A stretch of DNA of 64,000 nt from Winogradskyella marina (lineage in GTDB: Bacteria > Bacteroidota > Bacteroidia > Flavobacteriales > Flavobacteriaceae): the NCBI RefSeq assembly GCF_015645385.1, contig NZ_JADOET010000005.1:124001-188000 (forward strand), read 5' to 3'. Position numbers and translations under genes: made by a program. The first letter of the stretch is position 1, and each line of letters begins with the position of its first letter. Below the pieces are notes generated by a model. It did no database searches and had not been told where the DNA came from. It saw only the letters and a list, made by a program, of their open reading frames with translations. Below, in pieces: positions 1 through 8,697 of this stretch.

Positions 1-317
1 AAAGATTCATTAGATTGTGTAATGATAATGTTGTAGCCAGCTTTATTAAGAACAGCCTCCATATTTTCGAGAACGGAAGAAAAGAAATTACTATTAGTCC
101 GTGGTACAATAACCCCAACCAAATTGCTTTTCCCTTTTCTTAAAGCGCTGGCCAAATGATTGGGTTGATAATTAAGTTCTTTTGCAACACGTTTAACGGC
201 CTCTTTTGTTCTGTCACTAATGCGGGAATCATCATGCATTGCTTTAGAAACTGCTGCAGGAGAAATATTTAGCTTTACAGCAATGTCTTTTAGTGTTGTT
301 CTTTTTTTATTCGCCAA
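1..317 (-). CDS. LacI-family transcriptional regulator, N-terminal part (cut by window edge)
   Basis: About 105 residues are visible; the gene runs off the left edge. The N-terminus reads TTLKDIAVKLNISPAAVSKA, a classic LacI helix-turn-helix, followed by a hinge region and the start of the sugar-binding domain (NLVGVIVPRTNSNFFSSVLE). The start is a TTG at 315-317: an in-frame TAA lies a few codons upstream and no ATG is available in between. It is divergent from kdgK, and two TTAATCGATTAA palindromes lie between them, so it probably represses the uronate genes and itself in response to a KDG-pathway sugar. The ligand is inferred from context only. Confidence 0.85.
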   Translation of the reverse strand, partial: MANKKRTTLKDIAVKLNISPAAVSKAMHDDSRISDRTKEAVKRVAKELNYQPNHLASALRKGKSNLVGVIVPRTNSNFFSSVLENMEAVLNKAGYNIIITQSNES

Positions 318-330
318 GTTTTTATATATT

Positions 331-348
331 TGCTTAATCGATTAAGCA
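331..348. promoter_or_regulatory. LacI-type operator palindrome 1
   Basis: TGCTTAATCGATTAAGCA is a perfect 18-bp palindrome with the central CG typical of LacI-family operators. It lies 14 bp upstream of the TTG start of the minus-strand LacI gene, where bound repressor would block that gene. A second copy of its core lies 79 bp away (centre to centre). Confidence 0.75.
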
Positions 349-407
349 AATATAGCATTTTAACAATAAAAATCAAATCATGTACGTTTTGATTTATTTT
401 TAAACCA

Positions 408-425
408 ATTGCTTAATCGATTAAC
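408..425. promoter_or_regulatory. LacI-type operator palindrome 2
   Basis: The 12-bp core TTAATCGATTAA (413-424) is identical to the core of the palindrome at 331-348; the left flank TTGC also matches. It lies 39 bp before the kdgK start. Two copies in one divergent intergenic region fit DNA looping by a tetrameric or paired LacI protein. Confidence 0.7.
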
Positions 426-463
426 TAAAAATGATAATTTAACTAAATAAACAAATATTCAGG

Positions 464-1510
464 ATGAAAAAAGTGGTCACTTTTGGAGAAATTATGCTAA
501 GATTAGCACCTCAAGGTTTTTTAAGATTTTCGCAAGCTAATAATTTTGACGCCATCTATGGAGGTGGAGAATCTAACGTAGCTGTATCATTGGCAAATTA
601 CGGTGTACCAGTTGATTTCGTAACGCGTTTACCTAAAAATGATATTGGTGAATGTGCTATGATGGAAATGCGAAAAAGAGGAGTAGGCGTTGATAAAATT
701 ATCTATGGTGGAGACCGTTTAGGAATTTATTTCTTAGAAACAGGTGCCGTAAGTAGAGGTTCTAAAGTAGTTTATGATAGAGCACATTCTGCTATTTCTG
801 AAATTGAACCAGGCATGGTAAATTGGAAAGACGTTTTTAAAGATGTTGCTTGGTTTCATTGGACTGGTATTACTCCTGCAATTTCTCAAGGTGCAGCAGA
901 CGCCTGTTTAGAAGCTGTAAAAGTAGCTAGTGAAATGGGTGTTACTATCTCTACAGATCTTAATTATAGAGCTAAACTTTGGACGTTTTGTGATGATGCA
1001 CATAGAGAAAAAATAATGAGTGAATTAACATCGTATTGTGATGTTGTTTTAGGAAATGAAGAAGATGCTGAAAAACATTTTGGAATTCATCCTGAAGGTT
1101 TAGACGTTCATAAACATGGACACGATGTAAAAGCGGAAGCATTTTTATCGGTGTGTAAGCAAATGATGGAAAAATTCCCTAGAGCTAAAAAAGTGATTAC
1201 AACACTAAGAGGATCTATTTCTGCATCTCATAATACCTGGGCAGGAGTTTTATATGATGGTAAAAAAATGTATGAAACACGTCAGTACCAAATTACAGAT
1301 ATCGTAGATCGTGTTGGTGGAGGTGATTCATTTATGGGTGGATTAATCTACGGATTATTAAAATATCCTGAAGATGATCAAAATGCATTAGATTTTGCCG
1401 TTGCAGCATCTTGTTTAAAACACACTATAAAAGGTGATGCTAACTTAGTTACCGTTTCTGAAGTAGAAAAATTAATGGGAGGCGATGCCTCTGGTAGAGT
1501 AGCAAGGTAA
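464..1510 (+). CDS. kdgK: 2-dehydro-3-deoxygluconokinase (PfkB family sugar kinase)
   Basis: Phosphorylates KDG to KDPG using ATP in the cytosol, the step before aldol cleavage in uronate (alginate or pectin type) catabolism. The 348-residue length is normal for the family. The N-terminus has FGEIMLRLAP and the substrate loop GGGESNVAVSLANYG (about 33-47); near residue 283 RVGGGDSFMGGLIYG is the PfkB C-terminal signature with the catalytic Asp and the anion hole. The gene is followed 95 bp later by the KDPG aldolase, which makes KDG the likely substrate rather than ribose or fructose. Expression is probably controlled by the LacI operators upstream. Confidence 0.92.
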   Translation: MKKVVTFGEIMLRLAPQGFLRFSQANNFDAIYGGGESNVAVSLANYGVPVDFVTRLPKNDIGECAMMEMRKRGVGVDKIIYGGDRLGIYFLETGAVSRGSKVVYDRAHSAISEIEPGMVNWKDVFKDVAWFHWTGITPAISQGAADACLEAVKVASEMGVTISTDLNYRAKLWTFCDDAHREKIMSELTSYCDVVLGNEEDAEKHFGIHPEGLDVHKHGHDVKAEAFLSVCKQMMEKFPRAKKVITTLRGSISASHNTWAGVLYDGKKMYETRQYQITDIVDRVGGGDSFMGGLIYGLLKYPEDDQNALDFAVAASCLKHTIKGDANLVTVSEVEKLMGGDASGRVAR

Positions 1511-1605
1511 ATTCATGAAAAGTTTACGGTCGTAATACACAGTACCAAAACGTTACTGAAAAAGTAGCTGAATACATACACTACAAAACGAATAAACATA
1601 TAAAA

Positions 1606-2274
1606 ATGGCAAATTATACAAGAATAGAAGTAGCAAATGTTATGAAACAAACCGGAATGGTTCCATTGTTTTATAACGCGGATATAGAGATAAGTAAAAA
1701 AGTAATTAAAGCAACTTACGATGGTGGAGCGCGTTTGTTAGAGTTTACAGCACGTGGAGATTTCGCTCACGAAGTTTTCGGAGAGCTAAACAAATGGGTT
1801 CTTAAAGAATTACCAGGAATGATTATGGGAGTTGGTTCTGTAACAGATGCTGCGTCTGCTTCACGTTTTATGGCTTTAGGGGCTAACTTTATCGTAACTC
1901 CAGTGTTAAGAGAAGACATCGCCATTGTTTGTAATAGACGTAAAGTAGCTTGGTCTCCAGGATGTGGCTCATTGACTGAAATATGTAGAGCAGAGGAATT
2001 GGGTTGTGAGGTTGTTAAGTTGTTTCCAGGTGGAATTTACGGACCAGATTTTGTAAAAGCAATCAAAGGTCCTCAGCCATGGACAAGTGTAATGCCTACA
2101 GGTGGTGTGTCTCCAACTAAAGAAAATTTAGAAGGTTGGTTTAAAGCCGGTGTAACTTGCGTAGGCATGGGCTCTAAATTAATTGCAAAAGGTGCAGACG
2201 GTAACTATGATTTAGCAAAAATTGAATCGGATACTAGAAATGCATTAAGTATAATTAGTACTTTAAAATCATAA
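1606..2274 (+). CDS. eda: KDPG/KHG aldolase (2-dehydro-3-deoxyphosphogluconate aldolase)
   Basis: Class I aldolase that splits KDPG into pyruvate and glyceraldehyde 3-phosphate. At 222 residues it has the family's usual size. Glu46 in LLEFTARG and the Schiff-base Lys138 in EVVKLFPGG are in place, as are the phosphate-binding stretches MPTGGVSPTKENLEGW and VGMGSKL. It is co-oriented with kdgK, whose product it consumes, so the two form a two-step pathway. The 95-bp gap to kdgK shows no clear terminator. Confidence 0.93.
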   Translation: MANYTRIEVANVMKQTGMVPLFYNADIEISKKVIKATYDGGARLLEFTARGDFAHEVFGELNKWVLKELPGMIMGVGSVTDAASASRFMALGANFIVTPVLREDIAIVCNRRKVAWSPGCGSLTEICRAEELGCEVVKLFPGGIYGPDFVKAIKGPQPWTSVMPTGGVSPTKENLEGWFKAGVTCVGMGSKLIAKGADGNYDLAKIESDTRNALSIISTLKS

Positions 2275-2277
2275 CTA

Positions 2278-2793
2278 TTGAAATCGTCAGCTGTAACTAT
2301 AAAAGAATTGTCTTCTTTATCTGGATATTCGATATCCACAGTGTCTAAAGCCTTAAATAATAAGCTTGAGATTAGTAAAGCTACACGCGAAACAATTAAA
2401 ACTATAGCAAAGCAACATGACTATGTACCAAATAGTTATGCTGTTTCACTTAGAATGCGAAAAACGGGTTCTATTGCTGTAATTGTTCCTAAGGTTACCG
2501 AGGCTTGCTATGGTCAGACGCTTTGTCATTTGCAAAAATCGGCAGAAAAATTTGGTTATAGAATTCTATTTTATCAATCATTTAATTCTACGACTAAAGA
2601 GTTAAATTATATTAAAAGTCTTAGCGATGGCTCTATTGATGGAATTATTGTTGTTTCGGCAGAACATAGAGAAAAGTCACAATTTTCAAATCATTCATTT
2701 CCTGTTGAGCTACTTCATATTGACTGTAGTCAAACTCTCGAAGATATAAAACAACTTACCTACACGAGTTTAATAAATGTTTTAAAAGGTTAG
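2278..2793 (+). CDS. Short LacI-type regulator, about half the usual length
   Basis: Begins 3 bases after the aldolase stop with a TTG start. Residues 4-50 form a LacI helix-turn-helix (TIKELSSLSGYSISTVSKAL) and hinge; residues 65-130 look like the first half of the periplasmic-binding-like sensor (GSIAVIVPKVTEACYGQTLC, IDGIIVVSAEH). It then stops at 171 residues, where LacI proteins usually reach about 330-340, so the second sensor lobe is missing. It may be a reduced co-regulator or a decaying gene; no obvious continuation was recognised in the next 246 bp. Translational coupling to eda is likely. Confidence 0.75.
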   Translation: MKSSAVTIKELSSLSGYSISTVSKALNNKLEISKATRETIKTIAKQHDYVPNSYAVSLRMRKTGSIAVIVPKVTEACYGQTLCHLQKSAEKFGYRILFYQSFNSTTKELNYIKSLSDGSIDGIIVVSAEHREKSQFSNHSFPVELLHIDCSQTLEDIKQLTYTSLINVLKG

Positions 2794-3039
2794 CTTTTTC
2801 TGAGAAACCGTATTTTCAATCTTACATTGTAATAGTGTAATAAAATACAATCTTGTAGCGATACAAAACGATCACATATTTTTCATAATCTTTGGGATCT
2901 TTTTTTGAACTTAATCAATTCAAATAACGGATAAGAAGTTATTCAATAGAGTAGTTTTTTTCACGTAAATGGCTACTTTGGACTCAATACATTATTTACT
3001 TTTAAAAAATCTTAAATTCTGAAAAGAGCAATACAGTAC

Positions 3040-3858
3040 ATGATAATTAGTGCATTAGCATTTACATTTTTAAATGTATTTGTAAAGTCACTTAATAGCT
3101 TTAGTGTTTATCAGATTGTATTTTTTAGGTCTATCGGTACGTTGTTTTTTACAATACCATTTTTACTGAAAAATAAAATCTCTTTATTGGGACATAAAAG
3201 AGGTTTAATGATAGGAAGGAGTGTTTTTGGTTTAATTTCTATGACGTTATTCTTTTTGTCACTAAAGTATATAGCTATGGGAACTGCCGTTTCTATTCGC
3301 TATATAGCACCTATTTTTGCGGCATTTTTTGCATTGTTCATCTTAAAAGAGAAAATAAAACCATTGCAATGGTTATATTTTGCTATTGCATTTGCAGGAG
3401 TTTTATTATTAAAAGGTTTTGATTCACAAGAAGAAATAACCGGTATTTTATTAGCCATATCATCCGCTATATTTGCAGGTTTAGTGTATATCATGATTCG
3501 TAAAATAGGCACAGCTGATCATCCTGTGGTTATTGTAAACTATTTTATGATCATTTCGGCTGCGATTGGTGGCCTATTATCAATAAAAGGATGGATAAAT
3601 CCATCTGGAAAAGAATGGCTTATCTTTTTAAGTTTAGGTGTTTTCGGCTATTTTGCACAATTGTATATGACTAAAGCCATGCAGGTTGGTGAAACCAATG
3701 AAGTCGCTCCTTTAAAATATTTGGAAGTTATTTTTACCATGATTATTGGCCTAGTTTGGTTTGGAGAAGTCTATTCCTTTTGGTCTTTAATGGGAATTTT
3801 ACTCATTATTTTAGGTTTAACTTTAAATGTTGTTTCTAAGAGAAAACCTAAATCTTAA
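3040..3858 (+). CDS. DMT superfamily (EamA-type) transporter
   Basis: About nine to ten hydrophobic helices in 272 residues, with the two-fold EamA repeat: the first ends near VLLLKGFDSQ, the second ends with IIGLVWFGEVYSFWSLMGIL. It is an inner-membrane metabolite exporter or importer; the substrate cannot be told from sequence. The ATG at 3040 is the first usable start, but the reading frame stays open to a CTG at 3019 after an in-frame TAA, and the added residues LKRAIQY resemble the N-terminus of related proteins, so a non-ATG start is possible. Its stop overlaps convergent metF by 4 bp. Confidence 0.8.
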   Translation: MIISALAFTFLNVFVKSLNSFSVYQIVFFRSIGTLFFTIPFLLKNKISLLGHKRGLMIGRSVFGLISMTLFFLSLKYIAMGTAVSIRYIAPIFAAFFALFILKEKIKPLQWLYFAIAFAGVLLLKGFDSQEEITGILLAISSAIFAGLVYIMIRKIGTADHPVVIVNYFMIISAAIGGLLSIKGWINPSGKEWLIFLSLGVFGYFAQLYMTKAMQVGETNEVAPLKYLEVIFTMIIGLVWFGEVYSFWSLMGILLIILGLTLNVVSKRKPKS

Positions 3859-4808
3859 AACAAGGCTGAAGCTATAGCTTTTACATTATCACTTTTTCCC
3901 ATGGAGTAATAATGAAGTACTGGTACACCCGCATTTTGTAATTCTTTAGATTGGTTTATAGCCCAGTCAATTCCAACTTGTCTAACATCCTTATTGCTTT
4001 TACAACTGTCTACAGCTTCTATTAACTCTTCTGGTAAATCTATTTTAAAAACTTGCGGTAACAATTGTAAATGACGCTTAACAGCAATAGGTTTTATACC
4101 TGGTATAATGGGTACATTAATGCCTTCTGCTTTGGCTGCTTCAACAAATTCAAAATACTTTTGGTTATCAAAAAACATTTGAGTGACAATATAATCTGCA
4201 CCAGCATCTACTTTTTGCTTTAGACGTTTTAAGTCTGTTTTTAATGAAGGAGCTTCTAAGTGTTTTTCGGGATAACCAGCGACTCCAATACAAAAATCAG
4301 ATTTGTCATCAGCTTCAAGAACATCGTGTAAATAGTGTCCCTTATTAAGATTTTGAATCTGACTTACTAAATCTTTTGCATATTGATGTCCACCTTCACA
4401 TGCTTCAAAATATTGTTGATGTTTCATAGCGTCACCACGTAAAGCCATCACATTATTAATGCCTAAATAATGACAATCTACAAGTAAATATTCGGTTTCT
4501 TCTTTAGTGAATCCTCCGCATAGTACATGTGGTACCGTATCAACGTCATATTTGTGTTTTATAGCTGCGCATATACCAACGGTTCCTGGTCGCATACGTG
4601 TAATTTTTCGGTCTAAAAGCCCATCTTTTTTAATGTATAGATATTCCTCTCTAGACGTTGTAACATCTATAAATGGTGGTTTAAACTCCATTAAAGGATC
4701 TATATTATTATATAATTGCTGAATGCTATTTCCTTTTTTCGGTGGAATAATTTCGAAGGAAAATAATGTCTTTCCGTTAGCTTTTTTTATGTGATCTGTA
4801 ACTTTCAT
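3855..4808 (-). CDS. metF: 5,10-methylenetetrahydrofolate reductase
   Basis: FAD-dependent TIM-barrel enzyme that makes 5-methyl-THF for methionine synthase. At 317 residues it has bacterial MetF size. Recognisable pieces are FSFEIIPPKKGNSIQQL near residue 17, the flavin-binding VLCGGFTKEETEYLLVD, NNVMALRGDA, and IVTQMFFDNQKYFEFVE with PIIPGIKPI. It is the last gene of the metZ-metH-N-metH-C-metF run, 80 bp after metH-C, and so delivers the methyl donor for the enzyme encoded just before it. Confidence 0.95.
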   Translation of the reverse strand: MKVTDHIKKANGKTLFSFEIIPPKKGNSIQQLYNNIDPLMEFKPPFIDVTTSREEYLYIKKDGLLDRKITRMRPGTVGICAAIKHKYDVDTVPHVLCGGFTKEETEYLLVDCHYLGINNVMALRGDAMKHQQYFEACEGGHQYAKDLVSQIQNLNKGHYLHDVLEADDKSDFCIGVAGYPEKHLEAPSLKTDLKRLKQKVDAGADYIVTQMFFDNQKYFEFVEAAKAEGINVPIIPGIKPIAVKRHLQLLPQVFKIDLPEELIEAVDSCKSNKDVRQVGIDWAINQSKELQNAGVPVLHYYSMGKSDNVKAIASALF

Positions 4809-4863
4809 GTTTACTTCCCTCGAAGGTGGGAATCTTTTTAATTAATAATTTATTTATCAATAG

Positions 4864-4883
4864 ATTCCTGTTTTCACAGGAAT
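4864..4883. repeat. Short hairpin repeat at 3' end of metH-C
   Basis: ATTCCTG-6-CAGGAAT inverted repeat directly after the metH-C stop. Related hairpins lie after metH-N (7616-7636) and after nrdA (21784-21803), so this is an interspersed family rather than a one-off. Confidence 0.7.
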
Positions 4884-4888
4884 GACAG

Positions 4889-7597
4889 TTAATCAGCAAT
4901 ATTTGGACTTAACCATTTTGTTGCCTCTTCATTTGAAATATTTCGACGTTTACTATAGTCTTCTATTTGGTCTTCTTTAATTTTTCCTAAGCCAAAATAT
5001 CGCGCTTCTGGATTCGCAAAATAATAGCCACTCACACTTGCTGCTGGCCACATCGCTAAACTTTCTGTAAGTTTTACTCCAATGTTTTCTTCAACATTTA
5101 ACAGCTTCCAAATGGTGGTCTTTTCTAAGTGATCTGGACAAGCAGGATAACCAGGTGCAGGTCTTATTCCTTTATAACTTTCTTTTATAAGTTCTTCATT
5201 GGTTAAATGTTCATTTTGATCATAATTCCAATGTTTGGTTCGCACTTCTTTGTGTAAATACTCTGCGAATGCTTCGGCTAATCGGTCTGCTAAGGCTTTT
5301 ATCATAATCGAATTATAGTCATCATGGTTGGCTTCAAATTGAGCTGCCAATTCTTGAGTTCCAAATCCTGTTGACACACAAAAACAACCCATATAGTCTT
5401 GTTTTCCTGTTGCTTTTGGTGCAATAAAATCAGCTAAGGCTATGTTTGGTTTACCTTTTGCTTTTTTAGATTGCTGACGAAGAGTTAGGAATTTGTATGT
5501 CTCTTCACCTGTGAGATCTCTCGACTGCGCTCGAGATGACATTTCGATCTCAATATCATCGTCATTAACTGAATTAGCTTCAAACAATCCAAAAATAGCT
5601 TTTGCTTTTAAAAGCTTCTCTTTAAAAATACGCTGTAATAAAAGTTGCGCTTCTTTAAATAATATGGTTGCTTGTTCGCCAACCACATCATCAGTTAAAA
5701 TGGCTGGATATTTTCCGTGTAAATCCCAACTTCTAAAAAATGGTGTCCAATCAATAAATTCTTCGAGTTTGGTGATATCAAAATCTTCTAAAATTTGAAT
5801 GCCCAATTGATTTGGTTTTACAATCTCAGAGGTATTCCAATTTATTTTGAATTTGTTTTTACGAGCATCAGCTATCGTTAAATATTCTTTTTTCTTGGTG
5901 CGTTTTAAGAACTGCTCTCGGAAGGCATCGTACTCTTCACGAATTTGGTTTTTATAAAGCATACTGTCTTTCTTAAGTAAATCGCCAACAACGGTTACAG
6001 CTCTAGAGGCATCATTAATATACACAACAGTATTGCTATAATGTGGTGCAATTTTTACAGCAGAATGCGCTCTTGAGGTTGTTGCACCTCCAATAATTAA
6101 GGGAATTTCAATGTTTTCTTTTTCAAGGGCTTTAGAAACGTAAACCATTTCATCTAATGAAGGTGTAATTAGTCCACTTAGCCCAATGATATCAACCTTT
6201 TCTTTGATAGCGGTTTCCACAATTTTTTCTGGTGGAACCATAACACCAAGGTCAATAATTTCATAATTATTACAGCCTAAAACAACGCTAACAATATTCT
6301 TTCCGATATCGTGAACATCCCCTTTTACGGTTGCCATTAAAATACGACCTGCAAATTCTTGTTTTCCATCTTTTTCGGCTTCAATAAAGGGTTGTAGGTA
6401 AGCAACAGCTTTTTTCATAACTCGTGCCGATTTTACCACTTGAGGCAAAAACATTTTACCACTACCAAATAAATCTCCAACCACATTCATTCCAATCATA
6501 AGATGCCCTTCAATAACTTCAATGGGTTTATCTGAGGCTAAACGTGCTTCTTCAACATCTTCAATAATAAATTTATCTATGCCTTTAACTAAACCGTGCG
6601 TGATTCTATCTTGCAATGGATCATTTCGCCATTCGAGAATATTTGCAGATTGTGCGGACGAGTCGCGACTTGTACCAACAAGTGATTCCGCGATTTCCAT
6701 CAAACGTTCTGTGGCATCGTCGCGTCTATCGAAAAACACATCTTCAACACGTTCTAATAAATCTTTATCTATTTCGTCATAAATCTCGAGCATTGTTGGG
6801 TTAACAATTCCTAAATTCATTCCATTTTTAATGGCATGGTATAAAAATGACGAATGCATTGCTTCACGCACAACATTGTTTCCTCTAAATGAAAAAGACA
6901 CATTACTTACCCCTCCAGAAACGTTAGCATGTGGTAAATTTTCTCTAATCCATTTGGTGGCTTCAAAGAAATCGAGTGCATTTCTGCGGTGTTCATCCAT
7001 TCCTGTTGCAACCGGAAAAATGTTAGGATCGAAAATAATATCTTGGGCAGGAAACTTTAGTTCATTAACCAAAATGTGATATGAACGTTTACATATTTCA
7101 ATACGTCTATTGTAATTGTCGGCTTGTCCTTCTTCGTCAAAAGCCATAACCACAACAGCAGCTCCGTAACGTTTAATGAGTTTTGCATGGTGTTTAAATT
7201 CGGCTTCACCTTCTTTTAAGCTAATTGAATTAACAACACATTTCCCTTGTGCCACCTGTAAACCAGCTTCGATAATTTCCCATTTAGAACTATCGATCAT
7301 TATTGGGATTTTAGAAATGTCAGGTTCTGAAGCTATGAGATTTAAAAAGGTAGTCATGGCATAAACACCATCTAGCATACCTTCGTCCATGTTAACATCT
7401 AAAATCTGAGCACCTCCATCAACTTGGTCTCTAGCAACTTCTAAAGCTTCATCGTATTTTTCTTCTTTTATTAAACGAAGGAATTTTCGAGAGCCTGTTA
7501 CGTTGGTACGTTCTCCTATATTTATAAAATTACTTTCTGGTGTTACAACCAAAGGTTCTAAGCCTGAAAGTGTGAGATATTTTTTTATTTGAGTCAT
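4889..7597 (-). CDS. metH: Methionine synthase, C-terminal half (pterin, B12 and activation domains)
   Basis: Transfers methyl from methyl-THF via cobalamin to homocysteine, together with the separately encoded N-terminal half. Domains in order: pterin-binding ([17 protein letters not shown] from about residue 26), cap domain, B12-binding with DVHDIGKN (the cobalamin His motif, about residue 430), and an AdoMet-binding reactivation domain with [16 protein letters not shown]. The homocysteine domain is absent here and starts the next gene upstream, 26 bp away; split MetH is common in Flavobacteriia. A 31-bp interspersed repeat sits in frame at 5511-5541 and adds [15 protein letters not shown] to a linker of the activation domain. 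Confidence 0.95.
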   Translation of the reverse strand: MTQIKKYLTLSGLEPLVVTPESNFINIGERTNVTGSRKFLRLIKEEKYDEALEVARDQVDGGAQILDVNMDEGMLDGVYAMTTFLNLIASEPDISKIPIMIDSSKWEIIEAGLQVAQGKCVVNSISLKEGEAEFKHHAKLIKRYGAAVVVMAFDEEGQADNYNRRIEICKRSYHILVNELKFPAQDIIFDPNIFPVATGMDEHRRNALDFFEATKWIRENLPHANVSGGVSNVSFSFRGNNVVREAMHSSFLYHAIKNGMNLGIVNPTMLEIYDEIDKDLLERVEDVFFDRRDDATERLMEIAESLVGTSRDSSAQSANILEWRNDPLQDRITHGLVKGIDKFIIEDVEEARLASDKPIEVIEGHLMIGMNVVGDLFGSGKMFLPQVVKSARVMKKAVAYLQPFIEAEKDGKQEFAGRILMATVKGDVHDIGKNIVSVVLGCNNYEIIDLGVMVPPEKIVETAIKEKVDIIGLSGLITPSLDEMVYVSKALEKENIEIPLIIGGATTSRAHSAVKIAPHYSNTVVYINDASRAVTVVGDLLKKDSMLYKNQIREEYDAFREQFLKRTKKKEYLTIADARKNKFKINWNTSEIVKPNQLGIQILEDFDITKLEEFIDWTPFFRSWDLHGKYPAILTDDVVGEQATILFKEAQLLLQRIFKEKLLKAKAIFGLFEANSVNDDDIEIEMSSRAQSRDLTGEETYKFLTLRQQSKKAKGKPNIALADFIAPKATGKQDYMGCFCVSTGFGTQELAAQFEANHDDYNSIMIKALADRLAEAFAEYLHKEVRTKHWNYDQNEHLTNEELIKESYKGIRPAPGYPACPDHLEKTTIWKLLNVEENIGVKLTESLAMWPAASVSGYYFANPEARYFGLGKIKEDQIEDYSKRRNISNEEATKWLSPNIAD
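5511..5541. repeat. Interspersed inverted repeat inserted in frame inside metH
   Basis: Core TCTCGA-6-TCGAGA (5519-5536) flanked by GAGA and TGACA. From memory this resembles a short repeat seen many times in Flavobacteriaceae genomes, usually between genes. Here it is read through as part of MetH (SSRAQSRDL), between residues that otherwise resemble the activation-domain region of other MetH proteins. Confidence 0.65.
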
Positions 7598-7615
7598 GTT
7601 AGTATTTTCAAAATG

Positions 7616-7636
7616 GATTCCGTCTACGCAGGAATA
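7616..7636. repeat. Short repeat supplying the stop codon of metH-N
   Basis: GATTCC-9-GGAATA, a degenerate copy of the hairpin repeats at 4864-4883 and 21784-21803. The last codons and TAG stop of metH-N (residues VIPA, stop at 7624-7626) are inside it, so the element's arrival probably defined the gene's current C-terminus. Confidence 0.55.
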
Positions 7637-8625
7637 ACAGTTTTTCTAGGTTCATACTTCTGCGCCACTTCTGCAATTGCTTCTATATGTGCAGGACTTG
7701 TGCCACAACATCCTCCTATTATATTAATGAGATGGTCTTTGAGGTAGCTTTCAATAAATTGCTGCATTTGTTTTGGTGATTCTTCATATTCACCAAAAGC
7801 ATTTGGTAGTCCTGCGTTAGGATGAGCTGAAGTAAAAAATTCAGTTGCGTTAGATAACCTTTGTAAATAGGGCTTTAATTGTTCTGCTCCAAGTGCGCAG
7901 TTAAAGCCAACACTTAAAAGTGGAATATGAGATATAGAAGTTAAAAAAGCTTCAACTGTTTGTCCTGATAAGGTTCTGCCAGAAGCATCAGTAATTGTTC
8001 CAGAGACCATAATTGGAATATCGATATGGCGTTCTTCTTTAACTTCTTCAATGGCAAATAAGGCAGCTTTAGCATTTAATGTGTCAAAAATAGTTTCTAC
8101 TAAAAGCAAATCTACACCACCATCAATTAAGGCTTCTACTTGTTGTTTGTAGGCAATTCGTAATTCATCAAACGTAATAGCTCTATATTCTGGTCGGCTA
8201 ACGTCTGGCGATAAACTTGCCGTTTTATTTGTTGGCCCTATGCTTCCAGCAATGAATCGAGGCTTTTCAGGATTTTCTTTCGTAAATTTTTCTGCGACTT
8301 CTTTGGCTATGCGTGCAGATTCGTAATTAAGCTCGTAAACTAAGTCTTCCATATCGTAATCTGCCATGGCTATTGTGGTGCCCGAAAACGTATTGGTTTC
8401 TACAATATCTGCTCCAGATTCAAAATATTTGGCGTGCACTTCGGCAATAGCTTTAGGCTGTGTTAACGACAATAAATCGTTGTTTCCTTTTAAAGGAGAT
8501 GGATAATCTTTGAAGCGTTCGCCTCTAAAATCTTCTTCCGAGAAATTATATTGTTGCAGCATAGTTCCCATGGCTCCATCGAGAACTAAGATTCGTTTTT
8601 GTAATTCTTGTTTTATTTTGCTCAT
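7624..8625 (-). CDS. metH: Methionine synthase, N-terminal homocysteine-binding half
   Basis: Zinc-dependent homocysteine S-methyltransferase barrel that would work with the B12 half encoded downstream. Starts [20 protein letters not shown], which matches the MetH N-terminus. The three zinc cysteines are visible as [11 protein letters not shown] (about 240) and [11 protein letters not shown] (about 305). At 333 residues it contains only this domain. Its last four codons and stop lie in a short repeat. It follows metZ by 72 bp on the same strand and is probably read from the same riboswitch-controlled message. Confidence 0.94.
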   Translation of the reverse strand: MSKIKQELQKRILVLDGAMGTMLQQYNFSEEDFRGERFKDYPSPLKGNNDLLSLTQPKAIAEVHAKYFESGADIVETNTFSGTTIAMADYDMEDLVYELNYESARIAKEVAEKFTKENPEKPRFIAGSIGPTNKTASLSPDVSRPEYRAITFDELRIAYKQQVEALIDGGVDLLLVETIFDTLNAKAALFAIEEVKEERHIDIPIMVSGTITDASGRTLSGQTVEAFLTSISHIPLLSVGFNCALGAEQLKPYLQRLSNATEFFTSAHPNAGLPNAFGEYEESPKQMQQFIESYLKDHLINIIGGCCGTSPAHIEAIAEVAQKYEPRKTVIPA

Positions 8626-8657
8626 AATGTTTATGTGTTCTCGATACCATTTTATTC

Positions 8658-8675
8658 TCCCGAAAGCTTTCGGGA
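8658..8675. repeat. 18-bp perfect palindrome between metZ and metH-N
   Basis: TCCCGAAAGCTTTCGGGA lies 23 bp past the metZ stop. It can form a strong hairpin but has no clear U-tract on the operon strand, so I read it as an interspersed element or a message-processing or stabilising hairpin, rather than a terminator. Confidence 0.55.
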
Positions 8676-8697
8676 TCTAAAATCACTCGACCTGACG

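Noticed and set aside
5493-5798. Plus-strand open frame inside metH
   Set aside because: It is a shadow of metH-C on the other strand with no start signal or recognisable product.
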